Source: Eucalyptus grandis
Lineage: Eukaryota > Streptophyta > Magnoliopsida > Myrtales > Myrtaceae
NCBI RefSeq assembly: GCF_016545825.1
Contig: NC_052616.1
Location: 36,446,192 to 36,510,191 of the forward strand
Reading direction: 5' to 3'
Length of the DNA: 64,000 bases
Position numbers and translations under genes: made by a program. The notes under the pieces are model-generated. The model saw only the letters and a program-made list of their open reading frames with translations, ran no database searches and was not told where the DNA came from. How positions within the stretch are numbered: position 1 is the first letter of the stretch; every line of letters begins with the position of its first letter. Positions 36,664 through 48,400 of this stretch are shown one piece after another.

Positions 36664-37465
36664 TGTACATTTGGATCTGTCAGTTATAGTAGTTTGATTA
36701 TGATCTAAACATTTGGTTCAATTCTTAGGGTGGCCATAAGACTCGAAAGGTGGTCTACCTTAAACTTGAATACCGAATCTCAAGCTCTCTCGATTAGGTT
36801 TCACTCCTTTATCAGTATACGAGCAACTAATGATTTTCGACTCAAAGCATCGGCGACCTTATTCGCCTTTCCTGGGTGATATAGAATATCACAGTCATAG
36901 TCCTTTGGTTATTCCATCCATCTACGTTGTCTCATATTCAACTCCTTTTGAGAGAACAGGTACTTGAGACTTTGATGGTCCGTGAAGATTTAGAATTTGT
37001 CTCCACACAAGTAATGCCTCCAAATTTTCAGGGCAAAGATAATCGCTGTGAGCTCTAAGTCGTGTATCGAGTAATTATGTTTATGAGGTCTCAACTATCG
37101 GGAAGCATATGCAACAACTCTGCCATGTTGCATTAGCATGCAACCCAATCCTCTTAACGACACATCACTATAGATTTTGAATCCTCCAGGACCAGATGGA
37201 ATCGTCAGTACAGGTGCAGTAGTCAGCTTTTCCTTCAACTCTTTGAAATTACGGTCGCACTTGTCTATCCACACAAATTTCTCTTCTTTCTTCAAGAGTT
37301 TAGTCAGAGGTGATGCTAATGATGAGAACCCTTCCACAAACCATCTATAATAACTTGCCAAACCTGAAAAACTTCTAATTTCTATCACTGTAGTCGGCCT
37401 TGGCCAATTGATCACGGCTTCTATCTTGCTTGGGTCCATAGAAATTCCTTCACCTGAGATCACAT
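36664..37465 (-). pseudogene. RT C-terminal part and RNase H of element C (decayed)
   Basis: The frame at 37095-37465 carries [52 protein letters not shown] and the RNase H entry KIYSDVSLRGLGCMLMQHG (catalytic Asp in YSD). Further RNase H lies at 36664-37094 with stops. hAT element 2 separates it from the RT catalytic core, and hAT element 1 from the integrase. Confidence 0.85.
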
Positions 37466-38338
37466 TAGGGGTGTGCAAAAGAACCAGGACCCGCTCGGAC
37501 CGCCCGAAACTAAATCGAAACCACCCGGAATCGATGGTTCTAGAGGGAACTGGTCCGATTCCCGGTTCCTGGTTCCAATTTTTGGGAATCGATAAGTACC
37601 GGTCCGGTTCCCAGTTCCATGGGCGGATCTGCCCACTCAGACCGGACCAATTATATTATAACAATATATTAATTTTTAATATTTAAATAAATTTCAAAAT
37701 TACTAATTAGCAAATCTAAATTTTACGGTTCCATGTCCTCTCATGGTTTCCATGTTTTAATAAGAATTTAGTAACTAGTGTAAGCTACCTTTCAACAACT
37801 TAACAAATGGCTCATTCAAAGAATACTTTCAGGACTCACATATAATACTATGTTCAAGAATATGTGGAGTACCAAAAAAAAAAAATTAATAAAGCAAATG
37901 TTGTAAGAGATTGAGCATTGTCAGAGGATAAAAGAAAAGATGTTCTACATATGACAATCATCCAGAATCTTAAACTTAAAGAACATTTTAGATTTCAAAA
38001 CTAAAATGATTCAAAAATTTGAAAAAAAAAAAACTATTTCTCTTCTTTGGTAGTGTTTTCCAATAAAATAAAGAAAACTAGTACCATTAATTAAACCGGT
38101 TCGATTTAAAGAAAAATATTACTCGTTGTGAGTACTCACGGTGGGATTAACGGTATTATTATTGGTGAGACCAGTTCTAAGGATCCACCCGAGAACTGGA
38201 CCGGACTGGCGGTCCGGTTCTCGGGTGGATTCATGCAACAACGAGTGGTTCCTGGTTCTAATTTTTTGGAACTGGTCCTTAGCAAGTGGTTCTCGGTTCT
38301 AGGCCAGGAACCATCCACCCAGACCATGCACACCCCTA
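37466..38338. mobile_element. Non-autonomous hAT-like element 2
   Basis: An 873 bp insertion with 12 bp terminal inverted repeats TAGGGGTGTGCA / TGCACACCCCTA and a perfect 8 bp duplication GATCACAT (37458-37465 and 38339-38346). It shares its ends and GGTTC/GAACC-rich subterminal regions with hAT element 1 but has a different AT-rich middle. It has no coding capacity. It interrupts the reverse transcriptase of element C just downstream of the FIDDILVYS box. Confidence 0.9.
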
Positions 38339-38346
38339 GATCACAT

Positions 38347-39190
38347 GTCCTAAGAAAGCAACACGAGTCAACCAAAACTCGCACTTGCTAAACTTACTAA
38401 TCTCAAATGATTCTTGTGGTCTTCATCACTTCTCGAATATACTAGAATATCATCGATGAACACGATTATAAATTGATCCAGATATTCATTGAATTCTCTA
38501 TTCATCAAATTTATAAAAGTAGCTGGAGCATTCGTTAACCTGAACGGCATCACTGTGAACTTGTAATGACCATACCGAGTCAAAATGTTGACTTAGGAAT
38601 GTCCTCCTTCCTAATTCTCAACTAATGATATCCTATCCTTAAATCGATCTTAGAGAATATTTGCGCTCCTTGCAACTGATTAAACAAGTCATCTATTCTT
38701 GGTAATTGATACTTATTCTTGATCGTGACTTGATTGAGTTGCCAATAGTCGATGCACAAATGCAACGGACCATCTTTCTTCTTGACAAATAGAAATGGTG
38801 CTTCCCAAAATGATACACTAGGACGAATAAATCATTTATCTAATAACTCTTGCATCTGCACCTTTAGTTCTTTCAATTCTAATAGCACCATTCGATAAGA
38901 AGCATTAAAGATTGGCTCTGTCCCAGGACCTAGCTCAATCACAAATTTAATTTCTCTCTCTGGCGGTAATCATAGCAATTCCTTAGGAAAAACATCTAGA
39001 AATTCTTGCACTACTGAATTGTCTTCCATTTTCAGCTCCTCAACTGTCGTATCCATGACAGTTGCTAAGTAACCTTAGCAACTCTCGTCTAACAAACAAG
39101 TTGCCTCTAGCGATGAGATCAAGATAATCGAGGGACCTTCTCAGCTCCTGAAAAACTCGAAGCTCTTTCCCTCTAATGGGTCAAACTAAA
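38347..39190 (-). pseudogene. Reverse transcriptase catalytic part of element C (decayed)
   Basis: The frame at 38368-38583 has [19 protein letters not shown] and [11 protein letters not shown], the RT palm motifs with the catalytic Asp pair. Upstream (38590-38960, several frames) are remnants of the RT fingers, recognisable by colinearity with E1 at 20000-20410. Stops and frameshifts are frequent. Confidence 0.85.
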
Positions 39191-39218
39191 TCACCTTGCG
39201 ATAACAATCCCTTTTAGC

Positions 39219-39500
39219 TCACTGCTTGGTGAGCCAGTCCATGCCAATTATTAAATCGAAATCATACGTGGCTAGAACTAACAAATCAATTTTCCCCACT
39301 CGCTCACAAATCTCTAACTTGTAAATAGAACAACCCAAAGCAGCTTTCAATGGTGTAGATATGCAAACTGCTGACTCCAACAACATAGGACTCAATCCTA
39401 ACAACTTAACATATTGCTCGGTAATGAAGGAATGAATTGCTCCCGAATCAAATAAAGTGTAAGCAGGATGGTCGTTCAACAAAACCATACCTGTGATCAT
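39219..39500 (-). pseudogene. Aspartic protease domain of element C
   Basis: A 93-codon frame with TLFDSGAIHSFI (retropepsin D-S-G active site) and LIIGMDWLTKQ, the usual ILGMDWL end of plant gypsy proteases. It lies between gag and RT, as expected. This piece is open, but neighbouring parts of the polyprotein are broken. Confidence 0.88.
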
Positions 39501-39608
39501 GGCAAGCGCAGCTTCTGCCTAACCCTGTGTGATAGCATAAAATGTACCCTGAACTAGAGGTCTTAGCTGTCCTCCTTGTGGCACATTTTGAAGGGCATAT
39601 CCTCTTAT

Positions 39609-40802
39609 CTATCCCATTTGCGACAATGGCGGTAACTGCGGTTGTCCTTTTGGCTTTCTAGGATAATTTCTAGCTATGTGGCCCTGTTGGCCACATTCAA
39701 AACACACTCCCGACCTAGCTGGGCATGGAGCTGACTTGTGTCGTCTTCCATAAAAATGACACACTTCATTCCTATTTGGCACAGGCTTGCCAACTCCACC
39801 TCTCTTATTCGGTGGTACTTGAAATTTGCCTCCGGGCATGGGCCTCTTCCCATGGTGGATATTCTCTAGATGAAAGCTTAACCTTGATCCAGATGAGGCA
39901 GCCTGCTCATTTAAACCTCTCTCTATCATCTGAGCTCAATGATAGACCTCACGATAATCTATCAAGTCCAATGGTAGCAGAGGTTGCTTCAGCTCAAAAC
40001 GAAGACCATTTTTGAATCTTTCAGCTTTCTCTTCTGAGTCCTCAATCAACCTTGGAGCGTGCATGAGAAAGTTCAGCGAACTAGTCAACTGTCATCGATC
40101 ACTGACGAAGGTGCTGAAACTCCTCCATCTTCTATTCCCGAGCAGTACCTGAAAAGTACTAATCATTAAAGGCCCTAAGGAAGGTGTCCCACACCTGAGC
40201 TACTCCTTCTGGGAATACTATGTCCTTAGCGGCTCTCCACCAGATGTTGGCATTACCTTGCAGTTGGTACACAGCCAATACTGCCTTCTCCTCTTCGTTG
40301 CACATCAAGAGTGCAAATGCTTTCTCTAAGTCCTGTATCTACAGCGATGCGGTCTCAAGGTCTCTAGTGCCCATAAACCTTAGCAGATTGAGCTTCAAGA
40401 AATGTTCCACCAATTTATGGATTGGTCTCCCGGCAACCACAACTCCTGGTGGAACTTCAACAAGTGCAACAATAGGTGCGGTGACAAGGGCGGCCTTAGT
40501 AGCGACAACAACAGCAGCAATAGCGGTGGCTTGAGCGGCGACCTCCACAGCGGGGCTTGATTCTAAGCCTGTTGATCCATTATGTTACCCATAACCTCTA
40601 GCACCCACATGATCCCTTCTATCCTGGGATCACCAGGGGCTGCTACTCCAGCACCCACTGCAGGTGGTGCCACTCCACTCACGCTAGCTTGAGCTAGCGC
40701 GAGACCATGGCCTCCTCGGGTACCAACCCTGGTCGGCATTCTATCCTGAGTCACGACACGAATGGTCCTTTTGGTAGGAGTTCTTTACTTCGGATCGCTC
40801 AT
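39609..40802 (-). pseudogene. Gag of element C (decayed), with altered zinc knuckles
   Basis: The gag start appears to be the ATG at 40802 (MSDPK), with a stop at codon 6. Fragments follow: 40563-40754 (Gly/Ala/Val-rich N-terminus), 40339-40548 (PIHKLVEHFLKL, capsid start) and 39609-39929 with two knuckle-like motifs. In both, a metal-binding Cys has become Tyr (CHFYGRRH; CFECGQQGHIARNYP), consistent with G-to-A decay. It is not functional. Confidence 0.85.
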
Positions 40803-40984
40803 AGCTCAACTTTAAAAATCGACACTTGTTTCTAATTCCACATCGAATTAAAAACAGAGCAATCCAAACAACAAGCAATTCTAACACTCAGCTACCATAG
40901 ACATGCACCAGTCATAAATTTAAAGGTCTTTCCTACTACTATCCCCTAGGTCATCGCACCTTACCACTTCAATCCTTAACCATT

Positions 40985-40996
40985 ACTCTGATACCA
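40985..40996 (-). other. Primer-binding site of element C (initiator tRNA-Met type)
   Basis: The minus strand reads TGGTATCAGAGT, 11 bp from the end of the 5' LTR (41008). TGGTATCAGAGC is the standard complement of the 3' end of initiator tRNA-Met used by plant gypsy elements; the last base differs. Confidence 0.9.
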
Positions 40997-41007
40997 CAAA
41001 AAGGGGA

Positions 41008-44000
41008 TGTCACGCACTGATTCTCGGGCACACACCCATCCCTTACCTGGTGAATTAATAGCGATGTCCCATGACGCATTGCCGACCCTTTTTTTAATTA
41101 CACAAGCGGAAGTAATTAAACAATCCCCAGACAATCAAACAGTGGGATAGAAAAGTAAGGCCATATTTTTCACATTTGAAAATCACAACCACTCTTTTAT
41201 ACAAAGCAAACCTAAGGCCATATTTTTCACATCTGAAAATCACAACCACTCTTTTATACAAAGCAAACCTCACAGTACATATTATAATACTATTAACAAG
41301 TCAGATCTATCACACGCTAGATCACAACTTAGAATTTGCAAACAAGGTGAGGTCTCAGTCCTCATGCGGGTCATATTTGGGATCATCCTCTAGATCCTCC
41401 TCTGGCTCCTCTTTCGATTCTTCTTCAAGCTCCTCTTCAAGATCTTCCATCTCTCGATCCTTTTCTGGTCCCTCCTCCTCAAGCTCGACAATCTCTCCTT
41501 CTTCTTCACTCCAGTTGACACCCTCAACTAAGTACACTAGAGAATTTGTCTCACTCCCAAGCTTGGGATCCTTAGCATCTTCCAACATTCCATCTTTAGG
41601 GTTTGTTGTACCCTCACCAAAAGCCTTCTCCAAAATGTACAAGGATACAATAGACTCGGGTATAGGACCATCCCTTCGTCTGTCTTGGTAGTAACAATAC
41701 CACGACCTATACTCGTGGGGCACAAAATCATCTCTACCCACATCAACCCAAATGGTGGACTTCACCAAAACATACTCCAATCCTTCGGGGTGGTGATCCA
41801 TCGGTATGTGGTAAGCTATCTTCAAAATACTCTCTGGTACACCAAATTGCTCGGGAGGAGGGGGAGGTACAAGTGCTGCCATCTATGGGCCTAAAATATT
41901 GTCCCACAATGGTGTGAGACTACGTCTCAATGAGTTTTACCCTCCTAAGACTCGATTAGAAGACCAATACGCTGTAAGGGCTACCTATGCACAACACGAG
42001 TCAAAGGACTTACCTTGGCCTCAGATTCCACTTGCAATTCAATACAGTTCAATAGGCACCCAATCAATCACCATAGATTGAAGCATCGATTAATCGACTT
42101 AATCGATTACATATCATCCCGACCTTTCCCCGGTCATTTTAATTAATATCATACGTTCACCAAGATGGAATAACTAGTCGTCGAGCCCACATGCATTCTC
42201 CAATGTGACATTCCTAGTCACTGAGTCCACGTGCATTCTCTGAGACAACACACCTAATCACCGAGCCCACGTGCATTCTCAAATGTTACATACCTAATCA
42301 CCAAGCCCACATGCCTTCTCCAAGGTCATATACTTAATCATCAAGCCAACATAATATAACGCATTTCTCCGAGACAACATCCTTAGTCATTGAGCTAGCG
42401 TGATGTATTGCATAATCAATTTACTTTCCACAAAACCCACTATTTTGCGTAGTCTACCAAAATATTTTTTGCACCGACAACGATACCCGGTTGTTCTTCA
42501 ATTAATTACCCAAAATTAATTAATTTAGGAATAAATTTTAAAAATCATAATTAAATCAATTTCACATGAACTAAAGCTTGAATAAATAAACAGACTGCAC
42601 CACGATAATCAACATAAAATTTCGATCACCGATTATCCCGGTTGAATTTCCGGAAAATAAATAATTACAAAAAATAATTATTAAATAGCAATGAATCTTA
42701 AGCTCGTGATGCCTAATTGGATGCCGAAACGGACTTGAAAAAATTTCGAGATTCGTTCAATAAATACTAGAACCTATCTACTTTCTAATGGCTAGTCTAA
42801 CCACCTAACATGCTTGGCAAATCACTAATTTAATTACTCTAATCTAATCTAATCACATAATTACACTTAATTAAGTCTAATCAACCCTTAAGCATCATTA
42901 ATCTACTAAGTGAGGTTTAGTGAGTTAAACTCCCTTGTTTAACGAGCAGGTTTGATCAAATCGATAGGAACGTCACAAGGGTCACTTCTCTCCAAAGTGG
43001 GCCTAGGATTCGAGGCCCGGAACACCTCCAAAATGGACCTTCAAGGTGGCTAGACACCCATTGGGTTCTCCTCTCGTTCTTGGCTGCCAACAAAGAGAAC
43101 AAAGCTTATTCAATGAGGCAGGAATTGGGGGAGGCAGCGGGATAGTTCTTAGGTCCAAACGGGGCTCAACGACCTCCAGCAGCTGCTCACGGTGACTCTG
43201 GTGCTTGCTAGGTGTCGAATAAGGAAAGGTTGGGATAGTGGAATGGCGAGACCGCTAGGTGAGTGTGTGGAGCAACAGTGGCGCTCGCGTGGGATGGAGG
43301 CAGTGAGCGGCAACAGCGCAAGCAATCCTAGCGTGCGACGGCGTGAGGAGCTTCAGTGGCTTTGTTGGTATTCTCCCTAGGCTGCTGGTTCCGAAATGCA
43401 CACTGAAGAAGATGGAGGGCTGGGCGGCTACAAGAGGGGATGAGGAGGGAAAGACAAGGGGTCCACAAGCCATTTTTTTTTCATTCAATTGTCTACTTTG
43501 ACTCAGCCTCAGCCAAGCTACCTTCCTTGGCTACAATTTAGCCAGCAATGCTACCTTTATAACTATTGAAATGGTCCAAAACAACCTAGGCAAGGGAGCA
43601 TACGAATTTCAAGCAAATTTGGCTTCGATGGACATAGTTTGATTCTTGATTCAATCCCAATTGACCTCAATAAATTTAATCAACCCAACATCAGTCATCT
43701 CGGCTTTTTTCCTCACCCATGGATCCATATTCCATCCCAATTTTGTGACCAAAAACGATCCCCAGCATTTTCTGAATAAAAATGGCCCTACCTCGACTTT
43801 TTCCCAAAAAGTCTCGAGTTGCAAAAAAAAATATTCTGAGACTAAGTCGACGTTCCTAGAATTTATTGTGATATGACAGAATCTTCAATTTCTGAAATCG
43901 GATTCAAATTCATGGTTAATTTCCATGCGGCACGTTTTTAGCGTGACCTAAACCATCTAGTAACTTTCAAAACTTTTTAGGGTAAATGATTCGTGGTCGA

Positions 44001-44425
44001 TTTTCTTGGAGCCGCAATGAACCCACTCAACACATTGGCGACTCTCAATTATCGTGAAAATCTCAATGATTCAAATATGTGCATTGAGTACCAAAATGAC
44101 AAAAAATCAAACTAGTGCCGATCGACGAGAATTTACCAATTTAGTGGAGTCACCCATGATCGGCCACACATCTCGGTCAAATCGACCTATCTCTGATTTC
44201 AAATTGATTTTACACTTTGCCGTAATTGCATCTAAAGATGAGCACGGTCGAGAAGCTTATTCCTGGTCGAATTCTCAAGTTTATTGCCTTAAAATTCCTT
44301 AATGGTTTCCTCAAATAGTCTAGTTATCTTGAGAGTGATTAGTTCTGAGAACAGCCCTATAGGCGTGTCAATGAAATGCCCGATTAATTCAATAGAAAAC
44401 AGGGTTAAAAATTCAAGATGTCATA
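41008..44425 (-). repeat. Right (5') LTR of element C
   Basis: An uninterrupted LTR of 3418 bp. On the minus strand it starts at 44425 (TATGACATC, the first bases mutated from TGTGACATC) and ends GCGTGACA at 41008. It contains tandem GAGCCCACATGC-core repeats at about 42175-42400, a microexon-like block ending at the GTAAGT complement 42008-42013, the palindrome TGAGACTACGTCTCA at 41915-41929 and an intact LTR ORF at 41355-41882. The donor equivalent to GTGAGT is mutated (complement ACTCCC near 42931). Confidence 0.88.
41355..41882 (-). CDS. LTR-resident accessory ORF, 175 aa, intact (WVDxG protein with acidic tail)
   Basis: An open frame of 175 codons in LTR sense starts at the ATG at 41882. 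The N-terminus is MAALVPPPPPEQFGVPESIL. The core has LEYVLVKSTIWVDVG (about residues 36-50), FVPHEYRSWYCYY, RDGPIPESIVSLYILEKAFG and TNPKDGMLEDAKDPKLG. From about residue 115 the chain is strongly acidic (long Glu/Asp runs) and ends DPHED. Colinear relatives occur in E1 (14316-14708, three stops), C-left (split), A (44809-45131, frameshifted) and B (31079-31324, short form). I do not recognise the family; it is not gag, pol or a known envelope-like protein to my eye. It has no signal peptide or membrane span. An acidic tail could suit a nuclear or chromatin partner, but that is speculation. Confidence 0.6.
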   Translation of the reverse strand: MAALVPPPPPEQFGVPESILKIAYHIPMDHHPEGLEYVLVKSTIWVDVGRDDFVPHEYRSWYCYYQDRRRDGPIPESIVSLYILEKAFGEGTTNPKDGMLEDAKDPKLGSETNSLVYLVEGVNWSEEEGEIVELEEEGPEKDREMEDLEEELEEESKEEPEEDLEDDPKYDPHED

Positions 44426-45482
44426 AAAAGACTATCAAGCATCAAGTAGGTTGTGCCCATTGGACCGAGATTAAAGTTAGGAACGCATGATTGATTGAGA
44501 TAGACGCGCTGGTTTAAGGGACAAAATTGTGTGGCACAATATGGGACGTGTCATAATGATTTGGCCCTATAATCAGGACCCATGTGACTATGAGATGTGG
44601 CGTTCCAATTGATTAAGCTTCATTATTGCTCATGTTTGTGATATTAATTGTGCTGACATGCAGGGAGGATCTAAGACGAGGTGAGTCTCTATGGTTGTGT
44701 GGTTAGGACACCTCTAAGCGTATTTCCTTCCTAATCAGGGTTTAGGGGGTGAACTTGCTGAGACATTGTCTCACCCCGTCGTGGGCTCAATTCTTTTTAG
44801 GTCCTTAGATGGAGCAGTGTCACGTACGCTATGGGGTTCTGAGGGAGGTAGTTTCCAACATTCCCATTTCCCAGTTCCCGGGACTGGCCTGACCCATGAG
44901 CTTGTTAAGTCCACTGACTGGGTCGATGAGGGTCTACCCCACCTGGTACCTTATCATTTCAAGGCATGGTACCTTCACAAGCCCAATGGGAGTCAAGAAG
45001 GTCCTATAGGTGGTTTTGATGGGCCTCCCGTTGAGACAAGGGAGTGGGAGATAAGGCACCCTCTGGACATTGACACCCTTAATGGTGTCGTGGAGGACCT
45101 GAAGCCAAGGACTGGAGAGCCTAGAGTTTAGAATCTCTGTAGCCCATTTTCGATCTGGACTTTCTATTGTTTTTTACTAAAAACCCTTATGGCTTTTCGC
45201 AATGTAATGACTAAGAGAGCTACTGATAATAATGATCCACATAAAAGAGCTGCGTAGCCCAATATCATCATTACTTACATGCATCATTAACCATTGGGAT
45301 TGGAGAGCAGGTACTACTATTTCGGATTGATGCATTTCAGTTAAAAGACCTAAAGTAGCAAAGCCTTGGGTAAAAATAGTACTTGGCGTGGTTTTGTTTG
45401 TAAAATGGTTTTCTTGCTTTTCTATCTCATGCTATTTACTGTCAGGGGATTTGTTTATTCGCTTCTACATGTGCAATAAAAT
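44426..45482 (+). repeat. Solo LTR A, middle segment
   Basis: LTR A resumes after element C (AAAAG, then ACTATCAAGC) and runs to the AAAAT site where solo LTR G inserted. It holds a microexon-like block at 44664-44680 (TGCAG before, GTGAGT after), the palindrome TGAGACATTGTCTCA at 44759-44773, an acceptor-like CTTTTTAG at 44800 and the LTR ORF. Confidence 0.85.
44809..45131 (+). pseudogene. LTR-resident ORF of LTR A (frameshifted near its start)
   Basis: An ATG at 44809 follows the acceptor in the same context as in D (AG|GTCC(T/C)TAGATGG), but that frame stops after about 25 codons. The conserved core THELVKSTDWVDEG, LVPYHFKAWYLH and QEGPIGG is in another frame that stays open to 45131, so one frameshift separates start and core. 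The C-terminus differs from that of C: no long acidic run, ending PRTGEPRV. It gives an independent sequence of the core motif. Confidence 0.6.
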
Positions 45483-48400
45483 TGTCACGCCCCAATCCTC
45501 GGGGACGCGCCCATCTTTGAATTTGGTCGATTATTAAAGTACGATATCCCAGGACTAATTATCGCCGACTCTTTCTATTTATTACGCATGCAGAAGTAGT
45601 TATAAATCCCCAGACAATAAAACAATGGGATAGAAAAGCAGGCCATATTTTCATATTGAAATTCACAACCACACTTTTATTAACAGCACAACTTATAGTA
45701 TATTTACAATACTATTTACAGCATAAAAGTCTCACACCTATCTACACTTAGACAGGGTTCACAAAAGGGATGGGATCTCAATCCACATCTGGGTTGTACT
45801 CAAGATCCCACTCTGGATCATCTTCTACTTCAAAATACTTTCTCCCCTTCAGGTTCTTCCTCAGAGTCCTGAAATGGTTATTCAATAACCAATGAGACCA
45901 CGTCTCAGCGAGTCCTACCCCTAAGACTCAATTAGTAAACTAATACGCCATACGGTTGCCTAAGCACAACACAAGTCAGAGGACTTACCTTGGCCTCAGT
46001 TCCAGCCTGCAATTCAAGGTTAAACACAGATATTCAAACAATTCACGACATACGATCAAGCACTGGTCAATCAACTAAGTCGATTACATGTCAGTCAAAC
46101 CCTCTCTAGGTCATTCCCACTCATACCACGATTTCCCAGTGGTGTACTCATTCACCAAATCACATGTGTTTCTCGGGTGTCGTTTTCGCCAATGACATAC
46201 CGATCACCGACACCGTGCGTTCTTTTAAGGTGCCGTTTTCACCAGTGATATCCTTGATCACCGAACCACATGTCCTTTCTAGGGCGCCGTTTTCGCTAAG
46301 GTGACATTGGCAATAGACAACATCGTGAGTTCTTTAAGGCGTCGTTTTCACCAGTGATATTTCCTTAATCACCAAACCACGTTTTTCTATAAGTCATTTA
46401 CGTGCGTTCTTTAAGGCGCCATTTTCGCCAGTGATACTTCCAATCACCATACCACGTATGTCCAATAATATCATACATGATTGGTCTCAACCAATAATGT
46501 TCTCAGTTAGCTCTCACCATTCTCCCTACTATATAGCCCATCAACATACTGGCGCTATATACCCATGCTTGGCCATTACCAATCAAATATTCAATAACAA
46601 ACAATTAAGGACAAATCCTCAAATTTCACAATTAATTCAATTCCACACAACGTAGAGCTCAAATAAATAAATGGACTGCACCACGACAATCAACACGAAA
46701 TTTCGATCACCGGCCATCCCGGTTGAATTTCCAAAAAAATAATTAATTTCGAAAATTAAATAAATAAATATTAAAAATCCAATTTAGGCTCGTAATGCCT
46801 GATTGGAGCCCGAAACGGGTCGGAAAATCCTGAGATGCATTCAATAAATAACCAAACATTTCTACTTGCTAATAACTAGGTCTGACCACCTAACATGCAT
46901 TATTAAGTCACTAAATTAATTGCTCTAACCTAATCTAACCACCTAATTGCACTTAATTAAATCTAACCAACCCTAAGCATAATTAACAAACTAATAAAGC
47001 ATTAGTGAGTAAAACTCACTTGCACTAAACAAAGACCGGAACACGGCGATGATGACGCAACGGCAGCTGAAAACAAGCTTGGACCGGGCCTAAGACTTGG
47101 CCCAACAAATCTCAGCCCAACTGAGATTTGGTCTTGCTTTTGGGCCAGACCCAAGGTGGGCTGGGCCTGCTGAATTTCTGGACTGAACTAACTTGAGTTT
47201 CAAATTGAGGGCTGAACTTGGGCCTCAATCCTACGGGCTTGAAGACTGAAATTCACGGGCTGAGATGGGCTGCTGGTTTGCGTGGGCTTGCTGAAGGATC
47301 GGTGGACTGGGCTTCGCTGGCGTGCGGCTTCAATTGATGCTGCGAAGATCTTGGCTTCTCTGGACGGCGTGGCTGGAGACGCACGAAGCAGCGAAGACGA
47401 AGCTGCTCGCAGACGTTGGGCCAGGTGGCGTCGTGGACAACCAAGCGTGGAAATTGCAGTCAACAATCTGACCAAGAAGCTGCAGCGTTTTGTCGCTGCT
47501 GGGCAGAACTTCGTGGGCTGTGTGGAAGAAAAGGACGAACCGCTTTGGTCTTCGGATGATGAGGCTTCTGTAGTCAACAGGATGGAATCTCGGTGGAGTT
47601 TGATTCGTGGTAGAAGAGAGAGGAACAACGGTGGAATTTCGGTGGGTTTCAACGGCAGAAAAATTAAAGGAAGGGTTGACCTGGAGAAGTGGAAGACGCC
47701 CGGCTTGCGGTGTTGCTGGCCGCTTACGCTTTCAATGTTTCTTCGCCGCTGGCTTGTGCGAGGAAACGGAGCGGTGGAGAATGAAGTTGACTGGAGAGCA
47801 GCTGGCGTGCTATGGATCTTGGAGAGACGTCGTTGCAAGGTTTCTTCAACGCTTCAGCAGCTTGGTTTTTGTTCGCGAGCTGGCGTGGCCAAAAGAGGAG
47901 CACGAACAAACGGCAGCTCCAGTTTTCTTCAGCTGTTGATGGAGGTGTCGCTAGAATTGGGAATGATGGAAGGGAAACATCTCACGGCAGCAAGATGGAG
48001 AGGATGAGGGAGAGTTGAGCTCCACTTGGTTGGATATTTTGCAAAATATCTTCCAAAAGCCATTCTTAGCCATGCATTAATACTTGGCCTTCAATAGGCC
48101 ATCCAAATGTCCTATATAACCTCCCAAGGGGTCCAATTTTTCTAGGCTAAAGGGGGGTCACGAAATTGAGAGAGAGATGGCCTCAATTGGTTCTAAATCC
48201 CTCTTGATTTCATCTCAATTGATTCCCACAAATTCAATTGATCATTCATTGATCGTCTGCATTTTTCCTCACTCAAGAATCCACCAAAATCCAAATTGAT
48301 ACCAATGTTGCACACCCCATCTCAAGATTTGATTTTAACTAAGTTCGAACTAAATTTCAATTCCAATCTCTCCAAATTGAGGTCCAATTTCTCTGAAGGA

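Larger units (their letters stand above)
24416..44425 (-). mobile_element. Full-length Ty3/gypsy element C (Tekay/Del-like chromovirus), minus orientation, with nested insertions
   Basis: The element has two LTRs (left 24416-34496 interrupted by B; right 41008-44425) around a 6.5 kb internal region holding gag, protease, RT, RNase H and integrase on the minus strand. The flanks are AGAAG (24411-24415) and AAAAG (44426-44430), one mismatch, and the host LTR A resumes after it. The primer-binding site and polypurine tract are present. In a 144-base sample of the two LTRs (about 31734 against 41624) I count 18 differences, so the insertion is old. Coding regions carry many stops; the element is not autonomous. 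Confidence 0.88.

Noticed and set aside
47282..48007. 241-codon open frame on the plus strand (and 212 codons on the minus strand, 47200-47838)
   Set aside because: Both lie in the GC-rich leader of solo LTR G. High GC lowers stop frequency on both strands, and no domain or conservation with other LTR leaders is visible.
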